NCBI RefSeq assembly: GCF_900142895.1
Contig: NZ_LT670847.1
Coordinates: 62,001 to 126,000, forward strand
DNA length: 64,000 bases
Source of the DNA: Vreelandella subglaciescola
Lineage (GTDB): Bacteria > Pseudomonadota > Gammaproteobacteria > Pseudomonadales > Halomonadaceae
Direction of reading: 5' to 3'
Shown here: piece by piece, positions 1-10,700 of the stretch
How the letters are laid out: each line of letters opens with the position of its first letter
Numbering within the stretch: position 1 is the first letter of the stretch
Program-made: the position numbers and the translations under genes
The notes under the pieces: model-generated
Told to the model about the DNA's origin: nothing
What the model saw: only the letters and a program-made list of their open reading frames with translations
The model's database searches: none

Positions 1-586
1 TGATACGCGCGACGCGCAAACGCCGGATCAGTTCTGGCTGGTGGAACACGAGCCGGTGTTTACCCAGGGGCAGGCGGGCAAGCCCGAGCATGTGTTGATG
101 CCCGGCGATATTCCCGTGGTGCAGACCGACCGCGGCGGTCAGGTCACCTACCATGGCCCCGGCCAGGTGGTGCTGTATCCGCTGTTGGACGTGCGCCGCG
201 CCAAATGGGGCGTACGCGACCTGGTGACGGCGATGGAAAATGCGGTGATCGACGTGCTGGCGGGCTACGGCATTAGCGCCCGCGCGCGGCCGGATGCGCC
301 GGGCGTTTATGTGACCCATAACGGCGGTGAAGGTGGCGAAGACGAGGCCAAGATTGCCTCGCTGGGGCTGCGTATTCGTCGCGGCGCGAGTTTTCACGGC
401 GTGGCGCTGAATGTTGACTGCGACCTGGAACCGTTTTCGCGGATTAATCCCTGCGGCTATGCGGGCCTGCCGATGGCGCGAATGTCAGCGTTGACCGAGC
501 GTCGCGTGAGCGTCGCTGAGGTGGGCGAGCAGCTGGCGCAAGCGCTGGCAGCGCGGCTCGAACGCACGCTTGTGACCCGGGAATAA
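1..586 (+). CDS. lipB: Octanoyl-[acyl-carrier-protein]:protein transferase LipB (5' end cut by window)
   Basis: LipB moves the octanoyl group from acyl carrier protein to lipoyl domains, the first step of lipoate synthesis, in the cytoplasm. The open frame runs in from the window edge (reading from base 2), so the true start lies outside; the first GTG at 41 is an internal valine. The family motif [11 protein letters not shown], the lysine region [12 protein letters not shown] and the cysteine of INPCGY, which form the Cys/Lys catalytic pair in this family, are all present. The gene converges on lipA, its pathway partner, and shares a bidirectional terminator with it. About 20-25 N-terminal residues are missing from view. 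Confidence 0.96.
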   Translation, partial: DTRDAQTPDQFWLVEHEPVFTQGQAGKPEHVLMPGDIPVVQTDRGGQVTYHGPGQVVLYPLLDVRRAKWGVRDLVTAMENAVIDVLAGYGISARARPDAPGVYVTHNGGEGGEDEAKIASLGLRIRRGASFHGVALNVDCDLEPFSRINPCGYAGLPMARMSALTERRVSVAEVGEQLAQALAARLERTLVTRE

Positions 587-623
587 AAAGCCCCACCTGC
601 CGCTCTACGACAGGTGGGGCTTT
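587..623. terminator. Bidirectional terminator between lipB and lipA
   Basis: A perfect 13-bp inverted repeat (AAAGCCCCACCTG and its complement) with an 11-nt loop sits between the converging lipB and lipA stop codons. The flanking A and T runs let it act on both strands. Confidence 0.88.
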
Positions 624-643
624 GGGCGCCAGATAGGCCAGCG

Positions 644-1729
644 TTAGCCGACGTTCTCGACCGCAATCAGGTTGGCGTTATCGGCGGTTTCCTGGCCGGG
701 CACTGCGGCGGGCGAGGCCAGCCCCAGGTTATTTTTCTCGAATACGCGGTCAGCACGGTAGCTGGAGCGCACCAGAGGGCCCGACGGCACTTCCATGAAG
801 CCTTTTTCCAGCCCCAATACGCGGTAGCGGTCAAACTCCTCGGGCGTAACCCAGCGCTCCACCGGCAGGTGGTTTTTGGTCGGGCGCAGGTACTGGCCGA
901 GGGTGACGATATCCACGCCGATCTCGCGCAGGTCATCAAACGTCTGCAGGATTTCTTCGTCGGTCTCACCCAGCCCCAGCATCAGGCTGGTTTTGGTGAT
1001 GACGTCAGGGCGGTAGCGCTTGGCGTGGGCGAGTACGTCCAGGGTTTTACGATAGCCTGCGCGCGGGTCGCGCACGCGGCCGGTCAGGCGCTCAACGGTT
1101 TCGACGTTCTGGGCAAACACCTCAAGGCCGGAATCCGCGACCCGCTCGATAGCCGCTGGATCGGCGTCAAAATCGGGGGTCAGCGCTTCCACCACGACCT
1201 CGGGCGTGCGCGCCTTGATCGCACGGATGCAGCTGGCGTAGTGGCCGGCGCCGCCGTCGTCGAGGTCGTCGCGGTCAACCGAGGTCAGGACGATATAGCG
1301 AAGCCCCATCAGCTCGACCGACTTGGCGGTGTTTTCCGGCTCGTCGGTATCCAGCCAGCCCTGAGGGTTGCCGGTATCCACCGCGCAGAAACGGCAGGCG
1401 CGGGTACAGACCGCGCCCATCAGCATGATGGTGGCGGTGCCGTTGCTCCAGCACTCGCCCATGTTAGGGCAGTGCGACTCGGCACACACGGTGCTCAAAC
1501 CGTGGTTGGCGACGTTTTTCTTGACCGCTTCAAAACGCTCGCCGCCGGGAATCCGGGCACGCAGCCATTTTGGCTTGCGCTCCAGCGGCTGGCTTGTAGA
1601 CGCCGTTTCAGCGGCGGGCGCTGCCGGCTGAGCCTTACGCTGTTTGATCCCGTCCTTGATGACAGACGTGCCGCGTTCGTTGCGGAACTTTGCGCCGCTT
1701 TGCACGCGCTGCGAGGTATCGTTGCTCAT
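644..1729 (-). CDS. lipA: Lipoyl synthase LipA
   Basis: A radical-SAM enzyme that inserts two sulfurs into protein-bound octanoyl chains to make lipoyl groups. Both iron-sulfur sites are visible. The auxiliary cluster cysteines are C82, C87 and C93 ([12 protein letters not shown]) and the radical-SAM cluster cysteines are C108, C112 and C115 (CTRACRFC). The C-terminal RSSY motif is also present. The protein is 361 residues, longer than many LipA proteins because of a roughly 50-residue lysine- and alanine-rich N-terminal arm. ATG at 1729 gives the full arm; the ribosome-binding site before it is weak. It converges on lipB. The roughly 280-bp gap upstream to topA should hold divergent promoters, but I cannot assign them. 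Confidence 0.97.
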   Translation of the reverse strand: MSNDTSQRVQSGAKFRNERGTSVIKDGIKQRKAQPAAPAAETASTSQPLERKPKWLRARIPGGERFEAVKKNVANHGLSTVCAESHCPNMGECWSNGTATIMLMGAVCTRACRFCAVDTGNPQGWLDTDEPENTAKSVELMGLRYIVLTSVDRDDLDDGGAGHYASCIRAIKARTPEVVVEALTPDFDADPAAIERVADSGLEVFAQNVETVERLTGRVRDPRAGYRKTLDVLAHAKRYRPDVITKTSLMLGLGETDEEILQTFDDLREIGVDIVTLGQYLRPTKNHLPVERWVTPEEFDRYRVLGLEKGFMEVPSGPLVRSSYRADRVFEKNNLGLASPAAVPGQETADNANLIAVENVG

Positions 1730-2010
1730 GGGTGAAAAGAGCCTCTACTGTGCGATGACGGGCTAAACCGCCAAAAATCGGGGGCATCAGCACGTCAATG
1801 AATACGTCGGTAAATACGACTAATGTAACATGACAACCGGCACGCAAGATATTCCCGGTAGCGCGGTAATGCCGGAACCGGGCTAGCGCTTCTTTTGGGC
1901 GTGGGTTAGGGTAGGCGCATTTTTTCACTCGTGCAAAAGCGCCACGCAGCGCGCGATATGGCCTGTTAACTGCCGTTTTATCGTCGGCACATTTATTTAA
2001 GTGGAGCACT

Positions 2011-4641
2011 ATGGGCAAGTCACTGGTCATCGTGGAGTCGCCAGCCAAGGCGAAAACGATCAACAAGTATCTCGGCAACGATTTTATCGTCAAGTCGAGC
2101 GTGGGCCACATACGTGATCTACCGACCAGCGGCTCGAGTAAAACCGCTGTCGACCCTAAAGAGCGCGCGCGTCAGGCGGCGATAACCCGCAAGATGTCGG
2201 CAGACGAAAAGGTGGTGCATAAAAAGCGCAAGGCGCACACCCAGCTCATCCGCCGCATGGGCATCGACCCGGATAACGGCTGGGAGGCGCAATACGAAAC
2301 GCTGCCGGGTAAAGAGAAGGTGGTGGCAGAGCTTAAAAAGCTGGCCGCCGATGCCGACGCCGTCTACCTGGCCACGGATTTGGACCGCGAAGGCGAGGCG
2401 ATTGCCTGGCACCTGCGCGAGACCATCGGTGGTGACGAAGGGCGCTATAAGCGCGTGGTGTTCAACGAGATCACCAAAAACGCGATTCAGGACGCCTTTA
2501 AAGCACCTGGCACGCTGAACATTCCCCGGGTAGAAGCGCAGCAGGCGCGGCGTTTTCTCGACCGCGTGGTGGGCTTTATGCTCTCGCCGCTATTGTGGGC
2601 CAAAGTGGCCCGCGGGCTGTCGGCGGGGCGGGTGCAGTCGGTGGCCGTGAGGCTGATCGTCGAGCGCGAGCGCGAGATCCGCGCGTTTATTCCTGAAGAG
2701 TTCTGGGACGTCCACGCCGATCTGGTAACGCCCGAGGGCGAGGCCGTGCGCTTTGCGCTGGCGCGCCAGGACGGCAAGGCTTTCCGTCCCACGTCAGAGG
2801 CCGACACCCTTGAGCGCATTGCCGCGCTGAACAAGGCCGACTTTTCGATTACCGCCCGGGAAGACAAGCCCACGCGTTCCAAGCCCGGCGCGCCCTTTAT
2901 TACCTCGACGCTGCAGCAGGCGGCCAGCGGGCGCCTGGGCTTCTCGGTCAAAAAGACCATGACCATGGCCCAGCGCCTTTATGAGGCGGGCTACATTACC
3001 TACATGCGGACCGACTCCACCAACCTGTCCAACGACGCGGTGGAAGGCGTGCGCGGCTTTATTGGCGAAGAGTTTGGCGAGCGTTACCTGCCCGCAGACG
3101 CTATTCGCTACACCAGCAAGGAAAGCGCTCAGGAAGCGCACGAGGCGATTCGCCCGTCAAGCGTTGAGCGCAAGGCCACCGACTTGGCCGGCATGGAGCG
3201 CGACGCCGAGCGTTTGTACGAGCTGATCTGGCGGCAGTTTGTGGCCTGCCAGATGACCCCGGCCGAGTACCTGTCGAGCACCCTGAGCATCGACGTGAAA
3301 GGTTTTGAGCTGCGCGCCAAAGGCCGCGTGCTGAAGTTTGACGGTTATACCCGGGTGATGAAGCCGTCGGGCAAGAACGAGGATCAGCACCTGCCCGATC
3401 TGCCCGAAGGCACGCCGATGACGCTCGACGCGCTGGATCCGCAGCAGCACTTCACCAAGCCGCCGGCGCGCTACACCGAGGCGGCGCTGGTCAAGGAGCT
3501 GGAAAAGCAGGGCATTGGTCGGCCATCGACCTATGCGGCGATTATTTCCACCATTCAGGATCGCGGCTACGTCAGGCTGGAAAGCCGGCGTTTCTACGCC
3601 GAAAAGCTTGGCGACATCGTCACCGAGCGGCTCAAGGAGTCGTTCCCCGACCTGATGGACTATTCCTTTACCGCGCGGATGGAAGGCGGGCTGGACGACG
3701 TGGCCGAGGGTGAACGCAACTGGCGCGCGCTGCTCGACGCCTTTTACCATGAGTTCCGTGAAGAGCTTTCCCGCGCCGAAAGCGAAGACGGCATGCGTCC
3801 CAACGAGCCGGTGCCGACCGACATCGAGTGCCCCAAATGCGGCCGTCACATGCAGATCCGCACCGCCTCGACGGGGGTGTTTCTGGGCTGTAGCGGCTAT
3901 AACCTGCCGCCCAAGGAACGCTGCAAAACCACCATTGACCTGATTCCCGGCGAAGAAGCCGTTGCCGACGACGCCGGCGCAGATGCCGAAACCGACGCGC
4001 TGCGCGCCAAACGCCGCTGCCCCCGTTGCGAAACGGCCATGGACAGCTACCTGATCGACGAGGCGCGCAAGCTGCACATCTGCGGCAACAGCCCCGACTG
4101 CCGCGGCTACGAAATAGAAGCCGGCAAGTTCAAGATCAAGGGCTATGAAGGCCCGGTGATCGAGTGCGACAAGTGCGGCAGCGAGATGCAGCTGAAATCC
4201 GGGCGCTTCGGCAAGTACTTCGGTTGCACCAACGAAGAGTGCAAGAACACCCGCAAGCTGTTGCGTAGCGGCGAAGTCGCGCCGCCCAAGATCGATCCGA
4301 TCCCCATGCCCGAGCTTGCCTGCCAGAAGGTGGAAGACCACTACGTGCTGCGCGACGGCGCCAGCGGGCTGTTCCTCGCGGCGAGCAAGTTTCCCAAGAA
4401 TCGTGAAACCCGCCCGCCGCTGGTCAAAGAGCTGAAGGCGCACGCCGACGAACTGCCCGAGAAGTATCACTTCATTCTCAAGGCGCCCAGCGAAGACCCC
4501 GACGGCCGGCCGACCCAGATACGTTTTTCGCGCAAGAGCAAGGAGCAGTTCGTGATGACCGATGAAGACGGCAAAGCCACGGGCTGGAAGGCCAACTTTG
4601 CAGACGGTCAGTGGGTCGTGGAAGACAAGCGTAAAAAGTAA
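2011..4641 (+). CDS. topA: DNA topoisomerase I
   Basis: A type IA topoisomerase that relaxes negative supercoils. The N-terminal Toprim domain starts at residue 3 ([13 protein letters not shown]) and holds the acidic metal site ([11 protein letters not shown]). The catalytic tyrosine is Y331 in TYMRTDS. After about residue 600 there are three C4-type zinc-ribbon units ([27 protein letters not shown]) and a basic C-terminal tail ending in KRKK. The 876-residue length is normal for the gammaproteobacterial enzyme. The start follows a GTGGAG ribosome-binding site at a standard distance. It is transcribed divergently from lipA. Confidence 0.98.
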   Translation: MGKSLVIVESPAKAKTINKYLGNDFIVKSSVGHIRDLPTSGSSKTAVDPKERARQAAITRKMSADEKVVHKKRKAHTQLIRRMGIDPDNGWEAQYETLPGKEKVVAELKKLAADADAVYLATDLDREGEAIAWHLRETIGGDEGRYKRVVFNEITKNAIQDAFKAPGTLNIPRVEAQQARRFLDRVVGFMLSPLLWAKVARGLSAGRVQSVAVRLIVEREREIRAFIPEEFWDVHADLVTPEGEAVRFALARQDGKAFRPTSEADTLERIAALNKADFSITAREDKPTRSKPGAPFITSTLQQAASGRLGFSVKKTMTMAQRLYEAGYITYMRTDSTNLSNDAVEGVRGFIGEEFGERYLPADAIRYTSKESAQEAHEAIRPSSVERKATDLAGMERDAERLYELIWRQFVACQMTPAEYLSSTLSIDVKGFELRAKGRVLKFDGYTRVMKPSGKNEDQHLPDLPEGTPMTLDALDPQQHFTKPPARYTEAALVKELEKQGIGRPSTYAAIISTIQDRGYVRLESRRFYAEKLGDIVTERLKESFPDLMDYSFTARMEGGLDDVAEGERNWRALLDAFYHEFREELSRAESEDGMRPNEPVPTDIECPKCGRHMQIRTASTGVFLGCSGYNLPPKERCKTTIDLIPGEEAVADDAGADAETDALRAKRRCPRCETAMDSYLIDEARKLHICGNSPDCRGYEIEAGKFKIKGYEGPVIECDKCGSEMQLKSGRFGKYFGCTNEECKNTRKLLRSGEVAPPKIDPIPMPELACQKVEDHYVLRDGASGLFLAASKFPKNRETRPPLVKELKAHADELPEKYHFILKAPSEDPDGRPTQIRFSRKSKEQFVMTDEDGKATGWKANFADGQWVVEDKRKK

Positions 4642-4747
4642 CGGCGAGGGCAGTGAAGCAGGCGTTTCGCCAGGCGTTGTGTGTGAACCCGGGGCGTGTG
4701 CCGGTGTCGTACGCGTGGCGTGTCACGAGCATACAAAGGAGAGGGAT

Positions 4748-5212
4748 ATGCGCTATAACCAAGTTCGCGATCTGGTGGCCTGGGCCGCTGATTTTCATGG
4801 GCGAATGGCCCGCCAGTTCAGCGATACGGCGAAAGAGGCCGAGAGCGAGCGCCTGCAAATGGCGCTCGACTATCTCGCCAGCGAAGAGCTGCGTATGAAA
4901 ACCGGGCTGGAGGATGCTCTTGCCGACGATTCCGAGCATCAGAAAGTGCTTAACACCTGGTTTGACGATGCGTCGGATTTTCCCCAGCCTCCCGAACTTG
5001 AGCGTCTGGCGCAGTACGCCACCTACGACAGCATTGATGCGGCCATGAATGTCTCGGTGGAGGCGCATAACGCGCTTCAGCGCCTGTACGCGTACCGCGC
5101 AGAAAAAGCGGCCATTCCCGAATCGGCCGATTTTTTCAACGCGCTGGCCGAAGGCCACGAAGCCGAAGTGCGCCGTATCGTGTCGCAGTTTGAAGAGTTC
5201 AGCGATCTTTAG
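4748..5212 (+). CDS. Conserved small helical protein, possibly ferritin-like fold, function unknown
   Basis: A 154-residue protein predicted to be almost entirely alpha-helical and acidic, with no signal peptide or membrane segment. The frame is open much further upstream, back into topA. The ATG at 4748 is preferred because AAGGAGAGG lies just before it and the upstream extension looks unlike protein. The helix pattern (repeated E/H pairs such as SEELRM and AEGHEAEVRR) recalls ferritin-like four-helix bundles. The paired ExxH di-iron motifs are not clearly present, so I would not call it a metalloprotein. It lies 106 bp downstream of topA and may be cotranscribed. Function unknown. Confidence 0.72.
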   Translation: MRYNQVRDLVAWAADFHGRMARQFSDTAKEAESERLQMALDYLASEELRMKTGLEDALADDSEHQKVLNTWFDDASDFPQPPELERLAQYATYDSIDAAMNVSVEAHNALQRLYAYRAEKAAIPESADFFNALAEGHEAEVRRIVSQFEEFSDL

Positions 5213-5216
5213 CTAG

Positions 5217-5242
5217 GAACGTATAGCGAGAACGTACAGCGA
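5217..5242 (+). repeat. 13-bp tandem duplication
   Basis: Two adjacent copies of GAACGTATAGCGA (second copy GAACGTACAGCGA, one difference) begin 4 bases after the preceding stop codon, in the 55-bp gap before the L,D-transpeptidase gene. Confidence 0.85.
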
Positions 5243-5267
5243 AACAGCACAACGAAAGAGTACGCCT

Positions 5268-5900
5268 ATGTTTTTACACCGTCGCCGCTTTCTTGTCGGC
5301 GCGCTGGCTTGTATGGCCACCTACGCGGCGCCGGCAAGCGCCGGCTTTCTGGCGGAGATCGCGTTTGTGGATCTGGTCGACAAGCAGCTGGCCACAGCGG
5401 TCAGGCCCCGCCATCCGGATGAGCTGTGGGTGCTGGTGGATGATAAGGCGTCGACCCTGGATATTTATCGCGGCCATGACCGCATTGAGCACTTTACGCC
5501 GGTGTCGCTTGGCCGCGGTGGGGCAGAAACCCAGCGCATTCGCGGGGGCAGTGTCACGCCGCTGGGCGAGTTTCGTATCAACCGCTTCAATTATGCCAGC
5601 CGCTGGCATATTTTCATGGGGGTCGACTACCCCACACCGGCACATGCGCGCATGGCGCTGCAGTCAGGGGTTTATTCACAGCAAGACTACGATGCGTATT
5701 TCGATCATTACCGCCGGTACGGCGCACCACCGCAGAATACCGTGCTGGGCGGCGCTATAGGCCTGCACGGGCTGGGTGAAGCCGATCCTGAGGTGCACAG
5801 GCGCTTCAACTGGACGCAAGGCTGCGTGGCGATGACGGATACGCAGGTGGAGCGCATGGACGAGCTTGTGGGCATCGGCACTCGCATTGTTATTCGCTAA
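5268..5900 (+). CDS. Exported L,D-transpeptidase (YkuD domain)
   Basis: A YkuD-fold enzyme that cross-links peptidoglycan stems or attaches lipoprotein to them, in the periplasm. Residues 1-26 form a signal peptide (RRR then a hydrophobic stretch ending ASA). The catalytic region is HGLG followed by QGCVAMT near the C-terminus, giving the YkuD histidine and nucleophilic cysteine. At 210 residues it is a minimal single-domain enzyme without LysM. The ribosome-binding site before the ATG is weak (AAAGAG). It lies about 280 bp upstream of lpp, and a second, larger L,D-transpeptidase lies on the other side of lpp. Its last codons are tandemly repeated downstream. Confidence 0.88.
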   Translation: MFLHRRRFLVGALACMATYAAPASAGFLAEIAFVDLVDKQLATAVRPRHPDELWVLVDDKASTLDIYRGHDRIEHFTPVSLGRGGAETQRIRGGSVTPLGEFRINRFNYASRWHIFMGVDYPTPAHARMALQSGVYSQQDYDAYFDHYRRYGAPPQNTVLGGAIGLHGLGEADPEVHRRFNWTQGCVAMTDTQVERMDELVGIGTRIVIR

Positions 5901-5957
5901 CTCAATTGTTATTCGCTAACTCAATTGTTATTCGCTAACTCAATTGTTATTCGCTAA
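5886..5957 (+). repeat. 19-bp tandem repeat that copies the L,D-transpeptidase stop region
   Basis: The last 15 bases of the L,D-transpeptidase gene (ATTGTTATTCGCTAA, including its stop codon) are followed by three perfect 19-bp copies of CTCAATTGTTATTCGCTAA at 5901-5919, 5920-5938 and 5939-5957. The array is therefore about 3.8 units and each unit carries a TAA. Confidence 0.97.
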
Positions 5958-6178
5958 GCTGTTGTTGTCGAAGATTGTTCAAAGTTTCAGCATTTGGACA
6001 TGCGATGCTAGACAAACGTTGTGCGCTGTAATACAACTGCGTTTCGCGTCTGTGCTTCGCGGCACAGGTCGCTGCAGTGAGCCTGCTTTTTGCAGGTAGA
6101 CAAGGTGGTCCAAGGCCTTTAGTCTTGGCGCCTGTCGTTCAATTAATGTAGTACCAAGGAAGACTCAAGGAGAACATT

Positions 6179-6442
6179 ATGACTCTGAAGACGACCCTGA
6201 AAATGTCCGCCGCTGCCGCTTCACTGGCAATCCTCGCTGGTTGTGCCTCTTCCGGCGCGCTGGAAGAAGTTCGCACGACGGCAGAATCAGCTCAGGCTGA
6301 CGCCGCTGAAGCACGTAGCACCGCTTCTCAGGCGCTGAATACTGCAAACCAGGCACAGCGTGACGCACGTGCTGCCCTGCAGATGTCTGAAAAGAACCGT
6401 GAAGAGATGAACCGCATGTTCGAGCGCTCCATGCAGAAGTAA
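6179..6442 (+). CDS. lpp: Major outer-membrane lipoprotein (Braun/OprI type)
   Basis: A small lipoprotein that anchors the outer membrane to peptidoglycan. The 87-residue product has a lipoprotein signal peptide with the lipobox LAGC (lipidated cysteine about residue 22). An alanine-rich heptad coiled coil follows, with repeats of A-x-x-A and N/Q, and the protein ends in MQK, a lysine-terminated tail like those covalently linked to diaminopimelate in Lpp. AAGGAG lies 6 bases before the ATG. The gene sits between two L,D-transpeptidase genes, the enzyme class that makes the Lpp-peptidoglycan bond, and ends at a strong terminator. A possible promoter (TTGGCG at 6125 and TGTAGT at 6147) is only moderate. 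Confidence 0.93.
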   Translation: MTLKTTLKMSAAAASLAILAGCASSGALEEVRTTAESAQADAAEARSTASQALNTANQAQRDARAALQMSEKNREEMNRMFERSMQK

Positions 6443-6498
6443 GACCGCATGGAAGCCGCAGCGGGCTTTATGCCTTATGCGGTGCTTGTACAAAGCAC

Positions 6499-6526
6499 AA
6501 AAAACCCTGCCTCGGCAGGGTTTTTT
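6499..6526. terminator. Bidirectional terminator after lpp
   Basis: AAAAAACCCTGCC, a TC loop, and its exact complement ending in six T residues. It serves lpp on the plus strand and the L,D-transpeptidase gene on the minus strand. Confidence 0.95.
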
Positions 6527-6547
6527 GTTTGTCTGGTCGTTGCTATT

Positions 6548-7756
6548 TTATTCTCCGGCTGAGGCACTTTCCAGCTGAATCTCCTCAAGTAACTCTGCCG
6601 TGTTGCGTGACTTGGCGGCGTCGGGCGTTGGCGATGCCTGGGGGCCGGTAAGCGCGATGATGCTGGCGTCAGAGTCCCCAATGGCCTGTTTTACCCGGGC
6701 ATAGTCAATCTCGACGCCGTCTTTGGTTTGCGCGTCGACCATTTTCAGCGCGTCGAGCAGCGGTTCCACATCTACGCTGTTTTCTTCGAGCTGGGGAAAC
6801 GACTGCACCAGCAGGCTGCCGTCAGCGTCCCAACCGGCCTTGAAAGGTGCGTCGATCAAGTTGACCCGGGTGTTGCCGGGCAGGCGCTCGTACAGCGATT
6901 TGATGTCTTCCGGGTACATGCGGATGCAGCCGCGGCTGACGCGCATGCCGACGCCCTCGGGGCGGTTGGTGCCGTGAATCAGGTAGCTCGGAAGGTCCAG
7001 CAGGATGGCGTGCCGCCCCAGCGGGTTATCCGGCCCGGCGGGCACGATTTCAGGCGCCGGATCGCCACGCTCGGCGGCTTCGCGACGCATGGAGGCAGGC
7101 GGTGCCCAGGCGGGGTCCTTGACCTTGATAGTGGTGCGCGTGACGCCCACGGGAGTGGCGAACTCTTCACGCCCGACGCTGACCGGGTAGGTTTCGACGA
7201 TGCCCGGTTTGTCGGCGGGATAGTAATACAGACGCAGTTCGGAAAGGTTGATGATAATGCCTTTGCGCGGCGCGTCAGGCAGCAGGTAGCGGCTGGGGAT
7301 GGTTACTTCGGTGCCCTTGCCGGGAACCCATAGGCTAACGCCGGGATTCGCCATGCGGATTTCTTCGTAGCCGATGTTGTGCTGGCGGGCGATGTCCACC
7401 AGCGTCTGCTCCTGGTCCTGCACGACGATGGTGTAGTGCTTGCCGATTACATCGCCTTCGTCGGGCAGGTGAAACTGCCCGCGCGGCAGGTCGTTGGGAG
7501 TAGCAGCCGGCGCCGGCTGCCTGGAGGTCTGCTGTTTCTTTGACGCCGCTTGTTCCTGTTGTGCGGTCATCAGCGTTTTAACGCTGCTCAAGGCTGCCGC
7601 AGAGATATTGCCCGTCTCTTCAGCAGCAGCGTCTTTCAGCGATACCGCGCTGGCGGTGGCCGGCAGGGTCAGCCAGGCCGCACCGATGGCGGCGGCCAGT
7701 AGCGTGACGGCAGGTGCCTTGCGCAGGCGGCGATGGTCAGTTTTTTGTGATGTCAT
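6548..7756 (-). CDS. LysM-containing L,D-transpeptidase (ErfK/YbiS/YcfS family)
   Basis: A periplasmic enzyme of the family that attaches Braun lipoprotein to peptidoglycan or forms 3-3 cross-links. The N-terminus is basic and then hydrophobic, ending in ATASA at about residue 37 (signal peptide). A LysM-like domain covers about residues 107-157 (YTIVVQDQEQTLVDIA), and the YkuD domain covers about 165-290. The catalytic histidine is H261 (HGTNRP) and the nucleophile is C277 (SRGCIRMYPEDI). The C-terminal 110 residues are charged and typical of this family. It converges on lpp and shares its terminator. The pairing suggests that this is the Lpp-linking enzyme, which is inference. Confidence 0.93.
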   Translation of the reverse strand: MTSQKTDHRRLRKAPAVTLLAAAIGAAWLTLPATASAVSLKDAAAEETGNISAAALSSVKTLMTAQQEQAASKKQQTSRQPAPAATPNDLPRGQFHLPDEGDVIGKHYTIVVQDQEQTLVDIARQHNIGYEEIRMANPGVSLWVPGKGTEVTIPSRYLLPDAPRKGIIINLSELRLYYYPADKPGIVETYPVSVGREEFATPVGVTRTTIKVKDPAWAPPASMRREAAERGDPAPEIVPAGPDNPLGRHAILLDLPSYLIHGTNRPEGVGMRVSRGCIRMYPEDIKSLYERLPGNTRVNLIDAPFKAGWDADGSLLVQSFPQLEENSVDVEPLLDALKMVDAQTKDGVEIDYARVKQAIGDSDASIIALTGPQASPTPDAAKSRNTAELLEEIQLESASAGE

Positions 7757-7774
7757 GTGGGGTCCTTGACGTTA

Positions 7775-10700
7775 TCAGGCGGCGGCGGTTTTCTGGTTAA
7801 GCGTATGCAGTAGGGCTTCAATCTGCTCAAAACGTGCGTCAACGCTCTCCATGGGCAGCGTAAAGCGTAGCGTGTCAGAGCCGTCCAGGCGGTATTCGGC
7901 AGGCGCGCGCTGAATCAGGCTGACAAGCGTCATCGGGTCAACCCGGGTCTTGGCATCAAAGATGAGGCGGCCGCGCGCCGCACCGGCTTCCAGGCGCTTG
8001 ATGCCCAGCTGTTCGGCGCGCTGGCGCAGTCGCGTCTGGCGCATCAGATGCTTGAGCGGCGCGGGCAATAGCCCGAAGCGGTCGATCAGTTCAACCTGCA
8101 GCTCTTTCAGCTCGCCGTCGTCGGTGGTGTTGGCAATCCGCTTGTACATGACCAGACGCTGCTGCACGTCGTGGATGTAATCATTAGGAATCAGCGCCGG
8201 CAGGTTCAGGCTGATTTCCACGCCGCTATCAAAGGGTGCGTCGATGTTGGGCGTTTTGCCGGCGCGGATGGCCTTCACCGCACGGTCGAGCATTTCCATG
8301 TACAGCGTGTAGCCGATGGTTTCCATCTGCCCGCTTTGCTCGTCGCCCAACAGTTCGCCGGCGCCGCGGATTTCCATGTCGTGGCTGGCAAGGGTAAAGC
8401 CCGCGCCCAGGTCGTCTGATGCGCTAATGGCCTCCAGGCGTTTGATCGCATCCCGAGTCATGGCTTTGGGCGGCGGGGTGAGCAGATAAGCGTAGGCCTG
8501 GTGGTGGCTGCGGCCAACGCGCCCACGCAGCTGGTGCAGCTGGGCGAGACCGAACTTGTCGGCGCGCTCAATCAGAATGGTGTTGGCGCTGGGCACGTCA
8601 ATGCCGGACTCGATGATGGTGGAGCACACCAGTACGTTGAAGCGGCGATGGTAGAAATCCGACATCACCCGCTCCAGGCTGCGTTCGGGAAGCTGGCCGT
8701 GGGCTACTACCACGCGCGCGTCGGGCACCAGTTCGCGTATTTTTTCCGCGGCATTTTCGATAGTTTTGACTTCGTTGTGCAGAAAATAGACCTGACCGCC
8801 GCGGAGTATTTCCCGCAGCAGGGCCTCTTTGATCACGCCGTCGTTGCGCTGCTGCACAAAGGTTTTTACCGATAGGCGCCGGGCCGGCGGCGTGGCGATG
8901 ATCGACAAATCGCGGATGCCGCTCATGGCCATGTTGAGCGTGCGCGGTATCGGCGTGGCGGTCAGCGTCAGAATGTCGACTTCGGCGCGCAGGGTTTTGA
9001 GTTTTTCTTTTTGCGTGACGCCGAAACGGTGTTCTTCGTCGATGATCAAAAGCCCCATCTTGGGCAGCTCGACGCTCTTGGACAGCAGCTTGTGGGTGCC
9101 GATCACGATGTCGGTTTGCCCGTTTTTGATTTTTTCCAGTGCGTCGCTTGAACCTTTGCCGCCGGTAAAGCGCGACAGCAGGCCAATATTGACCGCGGTA
9201 TCGGCAAAGCGGTCGCGGAAATTTTCAAAGTGCTGGCGCGCCAGCAGGGTGGTCGGCACCAATACCACTACCTGGCGCCCGGACTGCACGGCGAGAAAGG
9301 CCGCGCGCATGGCCACTTCGGTCTTGCCGAAGCCGACGTCGCCGCAGATCACGCGGTCCATCGGCTGTGGCGCGGTCAAATCCCTGACCACGGCGTTGAT
9401 GGCGGCCTCCTGATCGGGAGTTTCTTCGAACGGGAAGCTGGCCGAAAAGCGCTGGTAGTCGTCCCCCGGCGTGTCGTAAACCACGCCTTGTTGAGCTTCG
9501 CGGCGGGCGTAGATATCGAGCAGCTCGGCGGCGGTGTCGCGGATTTTTTCGGCGGCTTTCTTGCGCGCTTTTTCCCACTGATCCGACCCCAGCTTATGCA
9601 GCGGTGCGTGCTCATCGTCGGCGCCGCTGTAGCGCGAAATCAGGTGCAGGCTGTCGACCGGTACGTAGAGTTTGGCGCCGTTGGCGTACTCAAGCGCCAG
9701 AAATTCGCTGGCCTGGCCGCCTGCCTCCAGCGCTTCAAGACCCTGATAGCGACCCACGCCGTGGGCCTGATGCACCACCGGTGCGCCGGGCTTGAGCTCG
9801 GACAGGTGACGCACGGCAAATTCGTTGTCGTCGGTGGCTTTTTCGCGCCGCCGGCTCTGGCGCACCACGTCGCCGAACAGCTCGGTCTCGGTGATGACGA
9901 CGACGTTTTGCGCGTCAAGCCAGAGGCCGGCGTCGACCTGACCTTCGGTCAGCGCAAAGCGTTGGCTTCCGTCGATAAAGTCGGCAAAGCGCTCGACGTG
10001 GGCGAGTTTGAGCGATAGCGGTGCGAGCAGGTCTTCCAGCGCTTCGCGCCGGCCGCGGGACTCCGCGACAAACAGGATGCGGGCATCCGGCTGCTGGGCG
10101 ATAAAACGCTCAAGTGCGGCCAGCGGCGTGTGGCTACGCGCGTTGATGGCTACGTCCGGCGGCGGCATGGCGCCGGGCGTCTGGGCGTGGCGGTGATCGG
10201 TGTCGTCGGTGAGCTCGATGCGCGGGCGCTGCTTGATCGCGGCAAAGATGTCGCTAACCGGCCAGAAAGCGCGGTGGGGCGGCAACAGCGGGCGCGTCGG
10301 GTCAACGCCTAAGTTGGCGTAGCGCGCCTCGATGGCATTCCAGTGCTGTTCGGCGGCGTTGAACACGCCAGGCAACAGCGCGACGTGGGTGGCGTCGGTC
10401 AGGTGCTCGAAAAGCGACGCGGTCTGTTCAAAAAATAGCGGCAGGTACTGCTCAAGCCCGGGTGACGGGATGGCCTTGAGGGCGTCATTATACAGCGGGC
10501 ACTGGCGCGGATCGACGTCAAACAGCGTCTCGAACTGTTCGCGGAAGCAGGCAATAGCGCTGCGCGACAGCGAGTATTCGTGAGCGGGCAAAAGCTCCAC
10601 GCGCTCGACTTTTTCACTGGAGCGCTGGGAGCCGGGGTCAAAGTAGCGCAGGGTGTCGATTTCATCGTCGAACAGGTCAATGCGAATGGGCTGTTCCATA

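Noticed and set aside
614..1735. Long open frame opposite lipA
   Set aside because: lipA has every catalytic motif; the opposite frame is a GC-rich shadow with no family features.
3157..4470. 437-codon open frame opposite topA
   Set aside because: Antisense to the topA core and zinc ribbons.
5886..5957. Plasmid-type iteron array or origin
   Set aside because: The 19-bp copies extend a coding end, no replication gene is near, and the region is ordinary chromosome.
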